DNA of 64,000 bases from Clostridiales bacterium. Its GTDB lineage: Bacteria; Bacillota; Clostridia; Christensenellales; CAG-138. Below are positions 51,859 through 61,931 of this stretch, one piece after another (position 1 is the stretch's first letter; each line of letters opens with the position of its first letter). The notes beneath the pieces are model-generated. The model saw only the letters and a program-made list of their open reading frames with translations, searched no databases and had not been told where the DNA came from. The position numbers were made by a program, and so were the translations under genes. Location of the stretch: positions 1 to 64,000 of the forward strand of contig SFIR01000002.1 in assembly GCA_004556165.1 (NCBI GenBank). The letters are read 5' to 3'.

Positions 51859-53472
51859 ATGTCTTTTTGGAAACATATTAAGGATAAGGTCGCATTCGAT
51901 CAACCTGATATGCGATTTGAATTATTGGAGCGCGAATCGGGCGAACCCCGGCATCTGTTCGGCTGGGAGGATGTTCCTGCACAGCAAGAAGAAGCATATG
52001 ACCCCTGCCCCGATACTTTAGCTGAAGTAAAAGATAAGCTCGGAAAAACGTTCAGAACGGATATAAACAAGGACGTAATATTCAAGAGATTTACGGCCGG
52101 AGCAGAAAAGATAATGCTCGTGTATATGAACGGCATGGCTGATGCCGATCTCATAAGTGACTTTATTATAAAGCCATTACTCAAAATTGATGAAACAGAG
52201 GATGTCGGGCTGAACGATCTGCGCGAACACTATGTTGAGATATCGGAGGATGAAACATCCGATGATCTTACAAAGATTAAGCAGGCGATAATGGACGGTA
52301 TGACGATCCTTTTCATGGAGGGAGAGAATCAAGCCCTCATTTTGGAAACGCGTGGATACGAAAAAAGATCGGTTTCGAGCGCAGAAAACGAAAAGGTAGT
52401 AAGGGGACCGAAGGAGGGCTTTGTCGAAAGCATTCGCACGAATATTACCCTTGTGAGAAGGATAATCAAGTCGAATGACCTTGTGGTAGAGAGACGCTCT
52501 TCCGGCGGAGACAACAATACCCAAATCGCTATACTGTATAGGGACGGAGTAACAAACAGAAGCCTGATCGAAGAGGTCAAGAGGAGATTGGCGAAGATAA
52601 ATATTCGTTCAATGTTCAGCACGGGAGTTCTGGAGCAGCTGATAGAGGACTGCCCGAGCTCTCCGCTTCCGCAGACGCTTGCAACGGAGCGCCCGGATCG
52701 GACTGCGAACTACATTATGAGGGGCAGCGTAGCTCTGATTGCGGACGGCAGCCCGTTTGCAATAATCGTTCCTATCACGCTTGCGAGCCTGATGAGCTCA
52801 CCGGAGGATGTTTATCTCAGAAAACCGCTTGGCGATGTAATTCGAATTGTGAGATACATCGGAGTACTGCTTTCGCTTCTGCTTCCGGGATATTTTATTG
52901 CTCTGGCACTTTATCATCAGGGATTGCTGTCCAATGAAGTGCTCAACACCGTAATTCAATCGCGGCAGATGGTTTTTCTTCCGATCGCGGCGGAAATGGT
53001 TATGCTGCTTTTGGTTTTCCAGCTAATCCGTGAAGCAGGCATGCGCGTACCTGGGAGCATAGGTCAGGCAATCGGCATAATAGGAGGTCTGATATTGGGT
53101 CAGGCTGCCGTTGCGGCTAACCTTGCAAGCTCGGTAATACTGATCGTGGTCGCTATTTCAGGCCTCGGCAATTTCTGCATTCCGGATCATTCATCACAGA
53201 TTGCCGCTTCGTACTTCAGAATTGCTTTTGTGATTGCTGCCTGGCTTGCAGGGCTTCTCGGGCTCACATGCGCTTTTGTGATATTCATTGCATATTTGGC
53301 GAATCTGAAGTCATTCGGTGTTCCGTTCTTGGCACCTTATGCTCCGAAAACTTATAATAAGCGTCCGTTTATTCTCCGCGGGAGGATAGGTATGCATCAT
53401 CGCGCCGAGGACTATATGAACACGCACAGCGATACGCTGAAAAAGAAAAAAGATTATTCGGCGAAAGCCTAA
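51859..53472 (+). CDS. gerAA: Spore germination protein, GerA-family A subunit
   Basis: A 537-residue A subunit of a Ger nutrient receptor: a long N-terminal soluble part (about 1-290, including GMTILFMEGENQALILETRGYEKRSVS, broken here at RGYEKR, and PKEGFVESIRTNITLVRR), then about five membrane helices (ALIADGSPFAIIVPITLASL, GYFIALALYHQGLL, REAGMRVPGSIGQAIGIIGG in part, CIPDHSSQIA). The receptor resides in the inner spore membrane. The subfamily (GerA, GerB or GerK) is not resolved. AAGGTG lies 8 bases before the ATG. First of four coupled genes. Confidence 0.9.
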   Translation: MSFWKHIKDKVAFDQPDMRFELLERESGEPRHLFGWEDVPAQQEEAYDPCPDTLAEVKDKLGKTFRTDINKDVIFKRFTAGAEKIMLVYMNGMADADLISDFIIKPLLKIDETEDVGLNDLREHYVEISEDETSDDLTKIKQAIMDGMTILFMEGENQALILETRGYEKRSVSSAENEKVVRGPKEGFVESIRTNITLVRRIIKSNDLVVERRSSGGDNNTQIAILYRDGVTNRSLIEEVKRRLAKINIRSMFSTGVLEQLIEDCPSSPLPQTLATERPDRTANYIMRGSVALIADGSPFAIIVPITLASLMSSPEDVYLRKPLGDVIRIVRYIGVLLSLLLPGYFIALALYHQGLLSNEVLNTVIQSRQMVFLPIAAEMVMLLLVFQLIREAGMRVPGSIGQAIGIIGGLILGQAAVAANLASSVILIVVAISGLGNFCIPDHSSQIAASYFRIAFVIAAWLAGLLGLTCAFVIFIAYLANLKSFGVPFLAPYAPKTYNKRPFILRGRIGMHHRAEDYMNTHSDTLKKKKDYSAKA

Positions 53473-53497
53473 AAACATCGGACAGGAGATGGTAAGA

Positions 53498-54613
53498 ATG
53501 AATTTGAGAGAAGGCAGAATGGGCATGCTGGAGGGCATAAGCCTCGCAGCGATTTCCATGTGCATTACGAGTTTATTCACTTTGGATCCGGAATCAACGT
53601 ACAGTGGCGGAAATGCCACTTATATCACACTTCCGCTTGCGGCATTTATTGCGCTTTTGCTTTTTTGCCTTATTACGGAAGTGATGAAGCGTAACGGTTA
53701 TGATAATTTTTCGGATATGCTCGACAACTGCTTCGGTGCCTTGGGAAGCAACATCGTTTCCATAATATTATTGATAGGGTTTTCTTTTTCCGCGTATGCG
53801 CCGCTCATGCGGTTCGTTCAAATAATGCACGGACTCTTTTTTGCCGGAGTAAGCTATCGACAGATACTTCTGTTCATGCTTCCGGCCTCTGTGGTGCTTG
53901 CCTGGCTCGGCTTTGAGGCTCTCGGCCGCACAGCCAAGTGCTATTCTGTCGTAATACTGGTTGTTACAGCGGTATCCTTCATTGTTTCGTGGAATGAAAT
54001 TGATTCGTACAGACTGTATCCGTTAGTCGGTTGTTCAGCCGAACGGGTCGTAACCATGACGATTTCACAGACTGTATCATTCCTGCCTGCATTGATGGGG
54101 CTATTGATATCATCATCCGGCCTTAACGGCAGAAAAACGATGCGTTATGTCGGAGTACGTTCAGCAGTTATCTCAGCTCTCATCTGCTTTGTCGTTCAGC
54201 TTTTACTCGGCATGATCTACTCATACTCCGACCTGAGCAATCTTATTGCACCCCTTTGCAGAATAAATCATCTCAGGTTCGGCGATACAAGCTATCTGAG
54301 GCTTGACAAGCTTGCTCAGATGATATGGATGAACGGAGGAGTAATAACGGGAGCATTCTACATCTATTCAGGAGCTTCACTTTTTGCGCGAAGCTTCAAA
54401 ATATCCGATATAAGGCCGGTCACCGCGCCAATTACGCTTTTGGTCACGGCAATGATTCTAATGGAGTTTGACGGCATCTTTACAAAGTACGAGTGGCTGG
54501 TTGATACATGGAATAACCTTGGGTTTGTAGTATTTGCAGTTCCGATTTTGGCGGTGTCGTTAGCAGCTTTGCTGAAAAAGAGACCGAAGGGTAAGGAGAA
54601 AAGTATTGCGTAG
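53498..54613 (+). CDS. gerAB: Spore germination permease, GerA-family B subunit
   Basis: A 371-residue membrane protein of the amino-acid-permease superfamily, about ten helices, beginning GRMGMLEGISLAAISMCIT and ending YEWLVDTWNNLGFVVFAVPI. B subunits carry the ligand site. ATG 53498 is taken because AGGAG lies 9 bases upstream; ATG 53489 is also in frame. It overlaps the next gene by 8 bases. Confidence 0.88.
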   Translation: MNLREGRMGMLEGISLAAISMCITSLFTLDPESTYSGGNATYITLPLAAFIALLLFCLITEVMKRNGYDNFSDMLDNCFGALGSNIVSIILLIGFSFSAYAPLMRFVQIMHGLFFAGVSYRQILLFMLPASVVLAWLGFEALGRTAKCYSVVILVVTAVSFIVSWNEIDSYRLYPLVGCSAERVVTMTISQTVSFLPALMGLLISSSGLNGRKTMRYVGVRSAVISALICFVVQLLLGMIYSYSDLSNLIAPLCRINHLRFGDTSYLRLDKLAQMIWMNGGVITGAFYIYSGASLFARSFKISDIRPVTAPITLLVTAMILMEFDGIFTKYEWLVDTWNNLGFVVFAVPILAVSLAALLKKRPKGKEKSIA

Positions 54614-55814
54614 TAAACTAAGATTGACTTTTGCGAACATATTGGCAGCTGCATCACTATTGGTATTTTCTTCATGCTTGAATCCGGTTAGCCTGGATAA
54701 CTATGCCTATGTTGCGACCATAGGAGTTGATCCGGGAAAGGAATACAAATATGATATCACGCTTGAACTTCAGGGCGAGAACTTCAGCAATGCCGATGAA
54801 ATATCGAGCGGAGCATCAATACTGTCGGATGAAGGGGATACGCTGTTTGAGGTGATAAACAAACTGTACCAGAGACTCCCGACCGAACTGAACTTCTCAA
54901 GGACAAATGTATTCGTATTCAATAAGGAGATTGCGGAAAGCGGAGCGATAGAGGAGTTCTTTACACTGTCGCTCGACAAGCTGCGGATAAGGTCGTCTTC
55001 CATGGTAGTTATCAGCGACTGCAGCGCAAGGGAATTCCTCGGAGGCAGGATGGCGAACAACGATCAGAATATCAATAGGGTTCACGAAAATATTTACCGT
55101 GATGCTTTGATCTCGGGAAATGTTGCGGTGGACAGCGTTGCTTCACTATATGAAGCATGCAGCGGCGGAAGATTTGATGTGGGCCTTTCGTACTGTTTCT
55201 TTGATTCTGAAATAATTACAGATGCAAAGCAGCGCGATGAAGCATCTCAGGGGAATAACCCGATCGGCGATTCAAAATCGGAAAGGATCGGAGGTATGCA
55301 GATATATGTCGGAGGCGCAGCAATATTTGACGGATGGAAAATGGTCGGAACGTTTGATTTTGTTGATACGCAGTATCTGAGCCTTGCTTCAGGGGAGTTC
55401 CGTACAGGAAGTATTGCCGTTCCGCTCGATGAAGGAAAAACGGTTGTCTTTGCGGAGCTGGATGAACATAAAATCAGCGTAGATATAAAAGATGACAAGG
55501 TAACGGGGGAGATCAGTATTACTTTGAGCATCAGCCTTGAGCAGGACACGACCGGAAATATGGGCGCCCAGTGGGATGGAAAATACAAAGATGAGATGGA
55601 AAAATTCTTTGAAACGGAGCTTAAAAGGGTGTTTAGCCGCTGCAGGGATGTGAACAGCGATGCTATCGGCATCGGCAAGGAGGTATCAAAAAAATTCACA
55701 TCCGCTGCGGAATGGGAAGCTTTTGATTGGAAGAATAAATATCAGGACTGCGAATTGACCTTCGATGTTGAACTCATCTTATCCGACTATTATATTGCCG
55801 TAACGAGGGAATAG
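54606..55814 (+). CDS. gerAC: Spore germination lipoprotein, GerA-family C subunit
   Basis: A 402-residue Ger(x)C lipoprotein. The signal ends in LVFSSC (lipobox, Cys about 23), then NPVSLDNYAYVATIGVDPG typical of the C family, and a C-terminal domain with LIFAELDEHKISVD-like strands (here VVFAELDEHKISVD). Start is TTG 54606: AAGGAG lies 7 bases upstream and no ATG fits. It overlaps gerAB. Confidence 0.88.
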   Translation: MRSKLRLTFANILAAASLLVFSSCLNPVSLDNYAYVATIGVDPGKEYKYDITLELQGENFSNADEISSGASILSDEGDTLFEVINKLYQRLPTELNFSRTNVFVFNKEIAESGAIEEFFTLSLDKLRIRSSSMVVISDCSAREFLGGRMANNDQNINRVHENIYRDALISGNVAVDSVASLYEACSGGRFDVGLSYCFFDSEIITDAKQRDEASQGNNPIGDSKSERIGGMQIYVGGAAIFDGWKMVGTFDFVDTQYLSLASGEFRTGSIAVPLDEGKTVVFAELDEHKISVDIKDDKVTGEISITLSISLEQDTTGNMGAQWDGKYKDEMEKFFETELKRVFSRCRDVNSDAIGIGKEVSKKFTSAAEWEAFDWKNKYQDCELTFDVELILSDYYIAVTRE

Positions 55815-55815
55815 C

Positions 55816-55986
55816 ATGCTTGATACGATATTGATACCATTAGCGGCAATAATATGCTTCGGCTATGACATTGCTTATATAATTCATTCGGGCAAACGGA
55901 AAAACATCTATGCAGTCTTCGGCACCGCAATTCTTCTGCTTGCTGCAATTGCATGCTGCCTGATCGTAGAAATACAATATTGGTAA
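55816..55986 (+). CDS. Small two-helix protein, putative Ger D subunit
   Basis: A 56-residue frame from ATG 55816 to TAA 55986, starting two bases after the gerAC stop, with GAGGGAA just upstream. Two hydrophobic helices (about 4-20: ILIPLAAIICFGYDIAYII, and 32-50: YAVFGTAILLLAAIACCLI) are joined by a short basic loop SGKRKN. Bacillus germinant receptor operons such as gerU and gerK can carry a small two-helix D subunit that modulates germination; place and shape match. Sequence homology was not tested. A terminator follows 8 bases later, so this is the last gene of the operon. Confidence 0.7.
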   Translation: MLDTILIPLAAIICFGYDIAYIIHSGKRKNIYAVFGTAILLLAAIACCLIVEIQYW

Positions 55987-55993
55987 CAGAAAA

Positions 55994-56027
55994 GGAACAA
56001 ATGCACATGCATTTGTTCCAGTCTTTT
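55994..56027. terminator. Terminator between the ger operon and rpsU
   Basis: GGAACAAATGCA (55994-56005)/TGCATTTGTTCC (56008-56019) followed by GTCTTTTT on the plus strand. It lies between converging genes and could act on both. Confidence 0.8.
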
Positions 56028-56045
56028 TCAAGCCAAATTCAAAGA

Positions 56046-56216
56046 TCAATACTTACGCTTTCTGGCAGCTTCAGCTTTCTTTTTACGCTTTACGCTGGGC
56101 TTTTCGTAATGTTCACGCTTTCTTGCATCAGCAAGGATACCCGAACGAGCGCATTTACGCTTCCAACGCTTGATTGCACTCTCCAAGGATTCGTTTTCAC
56201 CAACGCGGATTTCCAC
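56046..56216 (-). CDS. rpsU: 30S ribosomal protein S21
   Basis: A 56-residue basic protein: [40 protein letters not shown], and a Lys/Arg tail ending RKRKY. GTG 56216 is the start with GGGGGGAA 8 bases upstream. Single gene with its own promoter. Confidence 0.95.
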   Translation of the reverse strand: MEIRVGENESLESAIKRWKRKCARSGILADARKREHYEKPSVKRKKKAEAARKRKY

Positions 56217-56316
56217 TATCAATTTCCCCCCTCTCTCATGCGGGACATTGCTGATTCACGGATTTACATCCGTAGGAACGATGTTATAAGGTGTGTTCAC
56301 CTCTAAACACCAAATC

Positions 56317-56345
56317 ATTATACACAGCGGTAAACAATTAGTCAA
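56317..56345 (-). promoter_or_regulatory. Promoter of rpsU
   Basis: Minus strand TTGACT (56340-56345), 17-base spacer, TATAAT (56317-56322). The leader of about 90 bases shows no other feature. Confidence 0.75.
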
Positions 56346-56404
56346 CCTGATTTTCAGCTAAATCCGCCGAAACTAAAAATATAATTTCTGCGGATGCGTT
56401 TCTG

Positions 56405-58063
56405 CTATTGCTTGGAAGGGTTATAGCTGTCCTTCAAACCGACGGTTCGGTTGAAAATGAGATTATTTTCGCTCGAATCGGGATCGGTGCAGAAATAACC
56501 GATGCGCATAAACTGGAATTTATCGCCGGGCTTTGATGCAGCAAGATAGGGCTCAACAAACCCATGAACGACCTTCTTGGATTCCGGATTCAGCTTGTCG
56601 ATAAAATCATCTGCGCTTACATCTTCACTGGTCATCAAGGCGTCGTAAAGCCTGAATTCTGCAGGAACAGCATCAGCAACAGGTACCCATTGTATCGTGC
56701 CCTTTACCTTGCGCTCGCATTCTCCACTTCTGGTATCGGGGTCATAGGTGCAATGAATCTCCTTAATGCTGCCGTCGTCGTTCAGGATGAATGAATTGCA
56801 TTTGATTATGTATGCACCCTTTAGCCTGACCTCTCCGTCGGGCTTCAGCCTGAAGAACTTTTTGGGAGGTTCGACCATAAAATCATCATTCTCTATATAG
56901 ATTTCACGGCCGAAGCGCACAATATGTGTCTTGCCGAATTTTTCGTCGCCTTCTTCGGCTATGGGAAGGTTTTCAATCTCGATTTCCTCAAATTGATCGG
57001 CAGGATAATTATCGATAATGACCTTAACGGGATTAAGCACAGCCATTACGCGGTCGCAGTGTGCGTTCAGATCCTCTCTGACGCAGTGCTCGAGCATAGC
57101 GGAATCTATCAGAGAATCGGATTTCGCCACGCCTGCACGCTCAAGAAAATCCTTGATAGCCTCGGGCGTATAGCCCTTTCTGCGCATTCCGCAAAGGGTT
57201 GGCATCCTCGGATCATCCCAGCCGTCAACATAATGCCCCTCAACAAGGGCGCGCAGGAAACGCTTGCTCATGATAGTATTTGATAAATTGAGCCTCGCAA
57301 ATTCGATCTGACGGGGCTTATGCTCGAAACCGCAGTTATCTATGACCCAGTTATAAAGGGGTCTGTGAGCCTCATATTCGAGCGAACAGAGTGAGTGCGT
57401 TATTCCTTCAATTGCGTCCTGAATCGGATGAGCGAAGTCATACATCGGATAGATGCACCATTTGTCGCCGAGATGGTGATGCGTCTTATGAAGTATCCTG
57501 TAAAGCGCAGGATCGCGCATGTTTATATTGGGCGAAGCCATATCTATCTTTGCACGAAGTGTGCGGCTGCCGTCGGGGAATTCGCCGTTTTTCATGCGTT
57601 CGAATAGGTCGAGGTTTTCTTCGACGCTGCGGTCGCGGTAGGGGCTGTTGATGCCGGGCTCGGTAAGCGTTCCGCGGTATTCCCTAATCTGATTCTTGTC
57701 GAGATCACAAACGTAGGCCTTGCCCTCTTTTATCAGCTTAACGGCCAACTCATAGCAGGTATCAAAATAATCGCTGCCGTAGCAGACCTTATTCCATTTG
57801 AAACCGAGCCAGCGGATATCCTTTTCAATTGCATCGACGTATTCGACATCCTCCTTAGTTGGATTGGTGTCGTCAAAGCGAAGATTACATTTACCGCCGA
57901 AGCGTTCAGCAGTAGAAAAGTTTATCCATAAAGCTTTTGCGTGTCCGATATGAAGATAACCGTTGGGTTCCGGTGGGAACCTTGTCATTACGGTTGGATT
58001 TGCTTTAGTATCCTGAACGATGAATTCTTCTATAAAATTACGGGGCTCGAAATTGCTTTCCAT
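56405..58063 (-). CDS. glnS: Glutaminyl-tRNA synthetase
   Basis: A 552-residue class I synthetase: [19 protein letters not shown] (HIGH), [50 protein letters not shown] (KMSKR variant), and a C-terminal beta anticodon-binding part. The fold and the QARS-type motifs favour GlnRS over GluRS. Having GlnRS means direct charging with glutamine, which in Bacillota is not universal. AAAGAAAGG precedes the ATG. Confidence 0.95.
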   Translation of the reverse strand: MESNFEPRNFIEEFIVQDTKANPTVMTRFPPEPNGYLHIGHAKALWINFSTAERFGGKCNLRFDDTNPTKEDVEYVDAIEKDIRWLGFKWNKVCYGSDYFDTCYELAVKLIKEGKAYVCDLDKNQIREYRGTLTEPGINSPYRDRSVEENLDLFERMKNGEFPDGSRTLRAKIDMASPNINMRDPALYRILHKTHHHLGDKWCIYPMYDFAHPIQDAIEGITHSLCSLEYEAHRPLYNWVIDNCGFEHKPRQIEFARLNLSNTIMSKRFLRALVEGHYVDGWDDPRMPTLCGMRRKGYTPEAIKDFLERAGVAKSDSLIDSAMLEHCVREDLNAHCDRVMAVLNPVKVIIDNYPADQFEEIEIENLPIAEEGDEKFGKTHIVRFGREIYIENDDFMVEPPKKFFRLKPDGEVRLKGAYIIKCNSFILNDDGSIKEIHCTYDPDTRSGECERKVKGTIQWVPVADAVPAEFRLYDALMTSEDVSADDFIDKLNPESKKVVHGFVEPYLAASKPGDKFQFMRIGYFCTDPDSSENNLIFNRTVGLKDSYNPSKQ

Positions 58064-58121
58064 ATTATGAACCTTTCTTTAGGGAAACAAAAAAACACTT
58101 CCCTTTATAATCAGCATAGTT

Positions 58122-58150
58122 ATTATGCCGCTCCGAACGTAAATTGTCAA
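58122..58150 (-). promoter_or_regulatory. Promoter of glnS
   Basis: Minus strand TTGACA (58145-58150), 17-base spacer, CATAAT (58122-58127), 59 bases before the glnS ATG. Confidence 0.7.
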
Positions 58151-58320
58151 TACCCGAGTGAACTTTATGATAGTGTTTGCGTTGAAAAGATTGGTATTTG
58201 CGGACTATTTTTGAAAAAAGAGAAGAAAATTTGGACTTCAGCATATACAAAAGGCGTTTTTAGTGCTATGATATAAACGGACATAAACAGAAAGTGAATT
58301 TTGACACAAGGAGGAATAAT

Positions 58321-58938
58321 ATGAAATGCATTAAATGCGATAATGAGGCTATGGAGAATGAAGTCCTTTGCGCCGAATGCGCCGCAAAGGAAAGAAACAT
58401 CAATAATGAAGAACAAATGGAGACTGAAAAGCTGACTGAAGAAGTGAAGGTTGAGATAACATCAACCGAAGTCGAGAATTCGGAAGATAACCATGTTATC
58501 ACAGAGCAGGATGTTCCTCAGGCTGCTAACTCCGTCCCTGCATATGTCCCCACGGCAAGCCCTGCCTACGATGGATTTTCTATGAATCAGGATGCTGCAC
58601 CGCATGAGGAAAAGAAAAAGGAAAAGGAAAAGGGTTACGATCCGGCTCTTGTCAAGAAAATGCAGGCGCAGCTTAAGCCGTTAAGCACTTGGGGCTTCTT
58701 CTGGCGCGAAGCAATATGCTTCATACCCATAATCAATCTTGCTTTCCTGTTCGTTTTTGCCTTCGCTGACGGCATTAACCTTAACAGCCGAGCGTTTGCG
58801 AGATCAAAGCTCATCAGGTATTTGATATATACCGTGATTCTGCTTGCGGCACTTGTATTGTACTTTATATTCCAAGAAGAAATCATGAATGTTATACATG
58901 CAGTAATAGATAATCTGTATAAATACATTCATTATTGA
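58321..58938 (+). CDS. Zinc-ribbon membrane protein, unknown
   Basis: A 205-residue protein. A zinc ribbon (MKCIKCDNEA, EVLCAEC) is at the N-terminus, a Glu-rich low-complexity part at about 25-110, then two hydrophobic helices (about 138-158: CFIPIINLAFLFVFAFADGI, and 173-190: YLIYTVILLAALVLYFIF). ATG 58321 has AAGGAGG 7 bases upstream. The zinc ribbon would be cytoplasmic. No function is known. Confidence 0.72.
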   Translation: MKCIKCDNEAMENEVLCAECAAKERNINNEEQMETEKLTEEVKVEITSTEVENSEDNHVITEQDVPQAANSVPAYVPTASPAYDGFSMNQDAAPHEEKKKEKEKGYDPALVKKMQAQLKPLSTWGFFWREAICFIPIINLAFLFVFAFADGINLNSRAFARSKLIRYLIYTVILLAALVLYFIFQEEIMNVIHAVIDNLYKYIHY

Positions 58939-58962
58939 TCAATTCTGTTTTGGCACAATAAT

Positions 58963-59002
58963 CCGGAATTGTATACTCAAAATGGGTTCCAATTCCGGTT
59001 TT
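58963..59002 (+). terminator. Terminator before arcA
   Basis: CCGGAATTG (58963-58971)/CAATTCCGG (58990-58998), then TTTTG. The arcA -10 TATAAT (59010-59015) follows at once. Confidence 0.7.
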
Positions 59003-59055
59003 GTTATGTTATAATAAGTAGAATCGAATCTACTCTCTGTATTTGGAGGATTGTT

Positions 59056-60279
59056 GTGAACGAATTTATAAATGTCAAGTCTGAGATTGGCCGTCTGCGC
59101 AGGGTCATGCTTCATCGTCCCGGGATCGAGCTCGCAAATCTGATGCCGGATTATCTTGAACGCATGCTTGCAGAGGATACTCCCGATGTCCGAAGGGCAG
59201 GCGAAGAACATGATGTATTTGCGAATATTCTTCGCTCAAACGGAGTCGATGTCGTGTACATCGAGGATATGTTCACCGATGTTGTGCGAGATGAAGCGGT
59301 CAAAAAGAGTTTTATTCATGACTTCGTTGAAATAGGTGTCCATGGAATAAGCCTGAAGAAGGCCGTTGCCGAATATCTCGATGCGATTCCATATGATAAG
59401 CTGTTTGATACGGTAGCAAAGGGCATTACCCGTGACGATTTGAAGGACATAAAGGAAAAACCCATTCAGTTTTACGTTAAGGATGATTATCCGTTCCTTA
59501 CCGATCCGCTCCCCAACATCTATTTCACAAGAGATATCAGCTTCAGCATCGGTACGGGCATTGCCATATCCGCAATGAGTATGCCTGCAAGAATGCGCGA
59601 GACGCTTTTCGTTCGCTACATTCATAAATACCATCCTTTGTTTGGCGCAGGAAGCGTTGATCTTCTTTACGACTATAATTGCGGCTGCGGCATTGAAGGC
59701 GGTGACGTGCTGTCGCTGTCTGATCGCTGCGTAGCGATAGGCTGCGGCGAAAGGACAAGCTCCGCCGCTATCGAGAGGCTGGCTGGGACATTGTTTGAGA
59801 GGGGCTATGAAAAAGTACTTTTATTCAAAAATCCCAGCTCAAGAACCTATATGCACCTTGATGTGCTGATGACTCATATTGATTACGATAAATTCCTTGC
59901 ACATCCCTGCATTGCCCATAAATGGTTCGATATTTATGAGCTTACTCCCGGGAACAACGGCGAACTGAACATTAGCTGCACCACGGACGGCACAGAGCAT
60001 GTGCTTGAGAGGGCTTTGGGTCTCGATAAGGTCAGCTTTGTCGAGATTGCGGGCGGTGATCCTATACAGTACAGACGCGAACACTGGAACATGGGTGCTA
60101 ATTCGCTTGCGATGGCACCGGGCTCCATTATCACCTATGACAGGAATACTATCACTAATGAACTCATCGACAAAGCAGGCGTTAAGGTCAGCCCGATCCC
60201 CGGCGGCGAACTCAGCCGCGGCAGAGGCGGTCCCCGCTGCATGAGCATGCCCATGCTTAGGGATGAGATCCGGAAATAA
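59056..60279 (+). CDS. arcA: Arginine deiminase
   Basis: A 407-residue enzyme hydrolysing arginine to citrulline and ammonia. Blocks: EIGRLRRVMLHRPG, LPNIYFTRDISFSIG, IEGGDVLSLSDRCVAIGCGERTS in pieces, HLDVLMTHID and the catalytic Cys in GGPRCMSMPM. Start is GTG 59056 with GGAGG 6 bases upstream. arcB and arcC are not adjacent. Confidence 0.96.
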   Translation: MNEFINVKSEIGRLRRVMLHRPGIELANLMPDYLERMLAEDTPDVRRAGEEHDVFANILRSNGVDVVYIEDMFTDVVRDEAVKKSFIHDFVEIGVHGISLKKAVAEYLDAIPYDKLFDTVAKGITRDDLKDIKEKPIQFYVKDDYPFLTDPLPNIYFTRDISFSIGTGIAISAMSMPARMRETLFVRYIHKYHPLFGAGSVDLLYDYNCGCGIEGGDVLSLSDRCVAIGCGERTSSAAIERLAGTLFERGYEKVLLFKNPSSRTYMHLDVLMTHIDYDKFLAHPCIAHKWFDIYELTPGNNGELNISCTTDGTEHVLERALGLDKVSFVEIAGGDPIQYRREHWNMGANSLAMAPGSIITYDRNTITNELIDKAGVKVSPIPGGELSRGRGGPRCMSMPMLRDEIRK

Positions 60280-60330
60280 TATTTTCCGGAATAAAACATA
60301 GTATTATTGATCGATTCGTATCATTACCTG

Positions 60331-60371
60331 AGGAATATGTTCAATATCGGATAAAGAACATATTCCTTTTT
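60331..60371 (+). terminator. Terminator of arcA
   Basis: AGGAATATGTTC (60331-60342)/GAACATATTCCT (60356-60367), then TTTT. Another stem, TCCGGAAA/TTTCCGGA, overlaps the arcA stop at 60269-60290. Confidence 0.8.
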
Positions 60372-60394
60372 ATAAGCAGAAAGGACTTTAACGA

Positions 60395-61930
60395 ATGAAC
60401 CAACAATTGCTCGAAAAACTTAAAGAAGCCCTTTCATCGGTGCTGCCGGTTACGCTCATCGTAGTCGTGCTTCAATTCTTCTTCAGAATGCCGACAAATA
60501 CTTTTATAGCATTTCTGATAGGCGCATTTCTTCTTATTGTAGGTATGTGCCTGTTCACGCTCGGCGCAGATACGGCTATGATGCCGATGGGCGAAAGGGT
60601 CGGCTCGCATCTTGTAAAATCGGGGAGCTACAAAGTGCTCATTCCGATTGTATTGGCTATCGGCGCAATCATCACAATTGCCGAACCGGATCTTCAGGTA
60701 CTTGCAAATCAATTCAGCTCAATCAATAAGTGGGTGGTAATTCTCACTGTTGCAGCCGGAGTCGGTGTTTCGCTCGTACTTGCGTTCGTAAGGGTTATAA
60801 AGAATGTGGAGCTAACGAAAGTTCTCCTTGCGATGTATGTACTCATGTTTGCGATGGCAGGTACTGTTGCCGTATCAAACCCAAATATCGTACCGGTAGC
60901 ATTTGACTCCGGCGGCGTCACGACGGGCCCCATAACCGTTCCGTTCATTATGGCATTGGGTCTCGGCTTTGCAACGGTTCGCGGCGGCAAGCATGCCCAG
61001 GATGACAGCTTCGGCTTAGTTGCCCTCTGCTCTGTCGGACCGATACTTGCAATGCTGACGCTTGGAATTGTAACAGGTGTTTCCGAAGTGACAAGCGATA
61101 TTGGCACGGCACCCGAATATATGAACTTTGCCGATATACTCGGCGGCTTCGGGAGAGGCATGATCAGCTGCATAAAGGAAGTCGCGCTTGCGCTGCTTCC
61201 GATAATCGCTTTGTTCCTTCTCTTCCAGGTGATTTTTATGCATCTGCCGAAGAAGAATCTTGCAAGGATAGGTATCGGCCTTGTTTACACCTTTGTCGGT
61301 CTTGTTCTCTTCCTCACGGGCGTAAATGTCGGCTTCATGCCGGCAGGCCTGTATCTCGGCAATGCGATAGCCGCCTCATCCGTATCATGGATACTCGTTC
61401 CCATCGGCATGATTCTCGGCTTCTTTGTCGTTATGGCTGAGCCTGCGGTACGGGTGCTTAATAAACAGGTTGAGGAACTGACTGTCGGCGCTATCTCTCA
61501 GCGTGCAATGCTTTTGAGCCTGTCAATCGGTGTCGCAATTTCCATAGGAATATCCATGCTTCGCGTACTCACCGGAATTTCAATCTGGTATTTCCTCATA
61601 CCGGGTTACGCACTGGCAATAGAGCTTTCGTTTTTCTCACCTAAGATTTTTACCGTTATTGCTTTTGACTCGGGCGGCGTTGCCTCGGGCCCAATGACTG
61701 CAACCTTCATGCTGCCGCTTGCTCTCGGTGCCTGCGCAGCGCTTGGAGGCAACCTTTCTACCGATGCGTATGGTCTTGTTGCGATGGTTGCATTAACGCC
61801 TCTTATTACTATCCAAATTATGGGTGTTGCTTATAAGGCGAAGCTCCGCCGCGCCAATAAGGCAACGAGCATCAGCGATAATAATGACGTAACAATTATC
61901 GAATTCGACCTTGACTTGGAGGATATCTGA
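60395..61930 (+). CDS. DUF1538 family membrane protein, putative transporter
   Basis: A 511-residue protein with about twelve helices in two repeated halves. Each half ends in the same motif: VAFDSGGVTTGPITVPFIMALG (about 166-187, listed as FDSGGVTTGP then ITVPFIMALG) and FDSGGVASGPMTATFMLPLALG (about 427-448, likewise). This duplication is the DUF1538 hallmark. Its end is polar (DNNDVTIIEFDLDLED). AAAGGA lies 11 bases before the ATG. Two PII-like genes follow directly, so its transport may be under PII-type control; the solute is unknown. Confidence 0.85.
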   Translation: MNQQLLEKLKEALSSVLPVTLIVVVLQFFFRMPTNTFIAFLIGAFLLIVGMCLFTLGADTAMMPMGERVGSHLVKSGSYKVLIPIVLAIGAIITIAEPDLQVLANQFSSINKWVVILTVAAGVGVSLVLAFVRVIKNVELTKVLLAMYVLMFAMAGTVAVSNPNIVPVAFDSGGVTTGPITVPFIMALGLGFATVRGGKHAQDDSFGLVALCSVGPILAMLTLGIVTGVSEVTSDIGTAPEYMNFADILGGFGRGMISCIKEVALALLPIIALFLLFQVIFMHLPKKNLARIGIGLVYTFVGLVLFLTGVNVGFMPAGLYLGNAIAASSVSWILVPIGMILGFFVVMAEPAVRVLNKQVEELTVGAISQRAMLLSLSIGVAISIGISMLRVLTGISIWYFLIPGYALAIELSFFSPKIFTVIAFDSGGVASGPMTATFMLPLALGACAALGGNLSTDAYGLVAMVALTPLITIQIMGVAYKAKLRRANKATSISDNNDVTIIEFDLDLEDI

Positions 61931-61931
61931 T

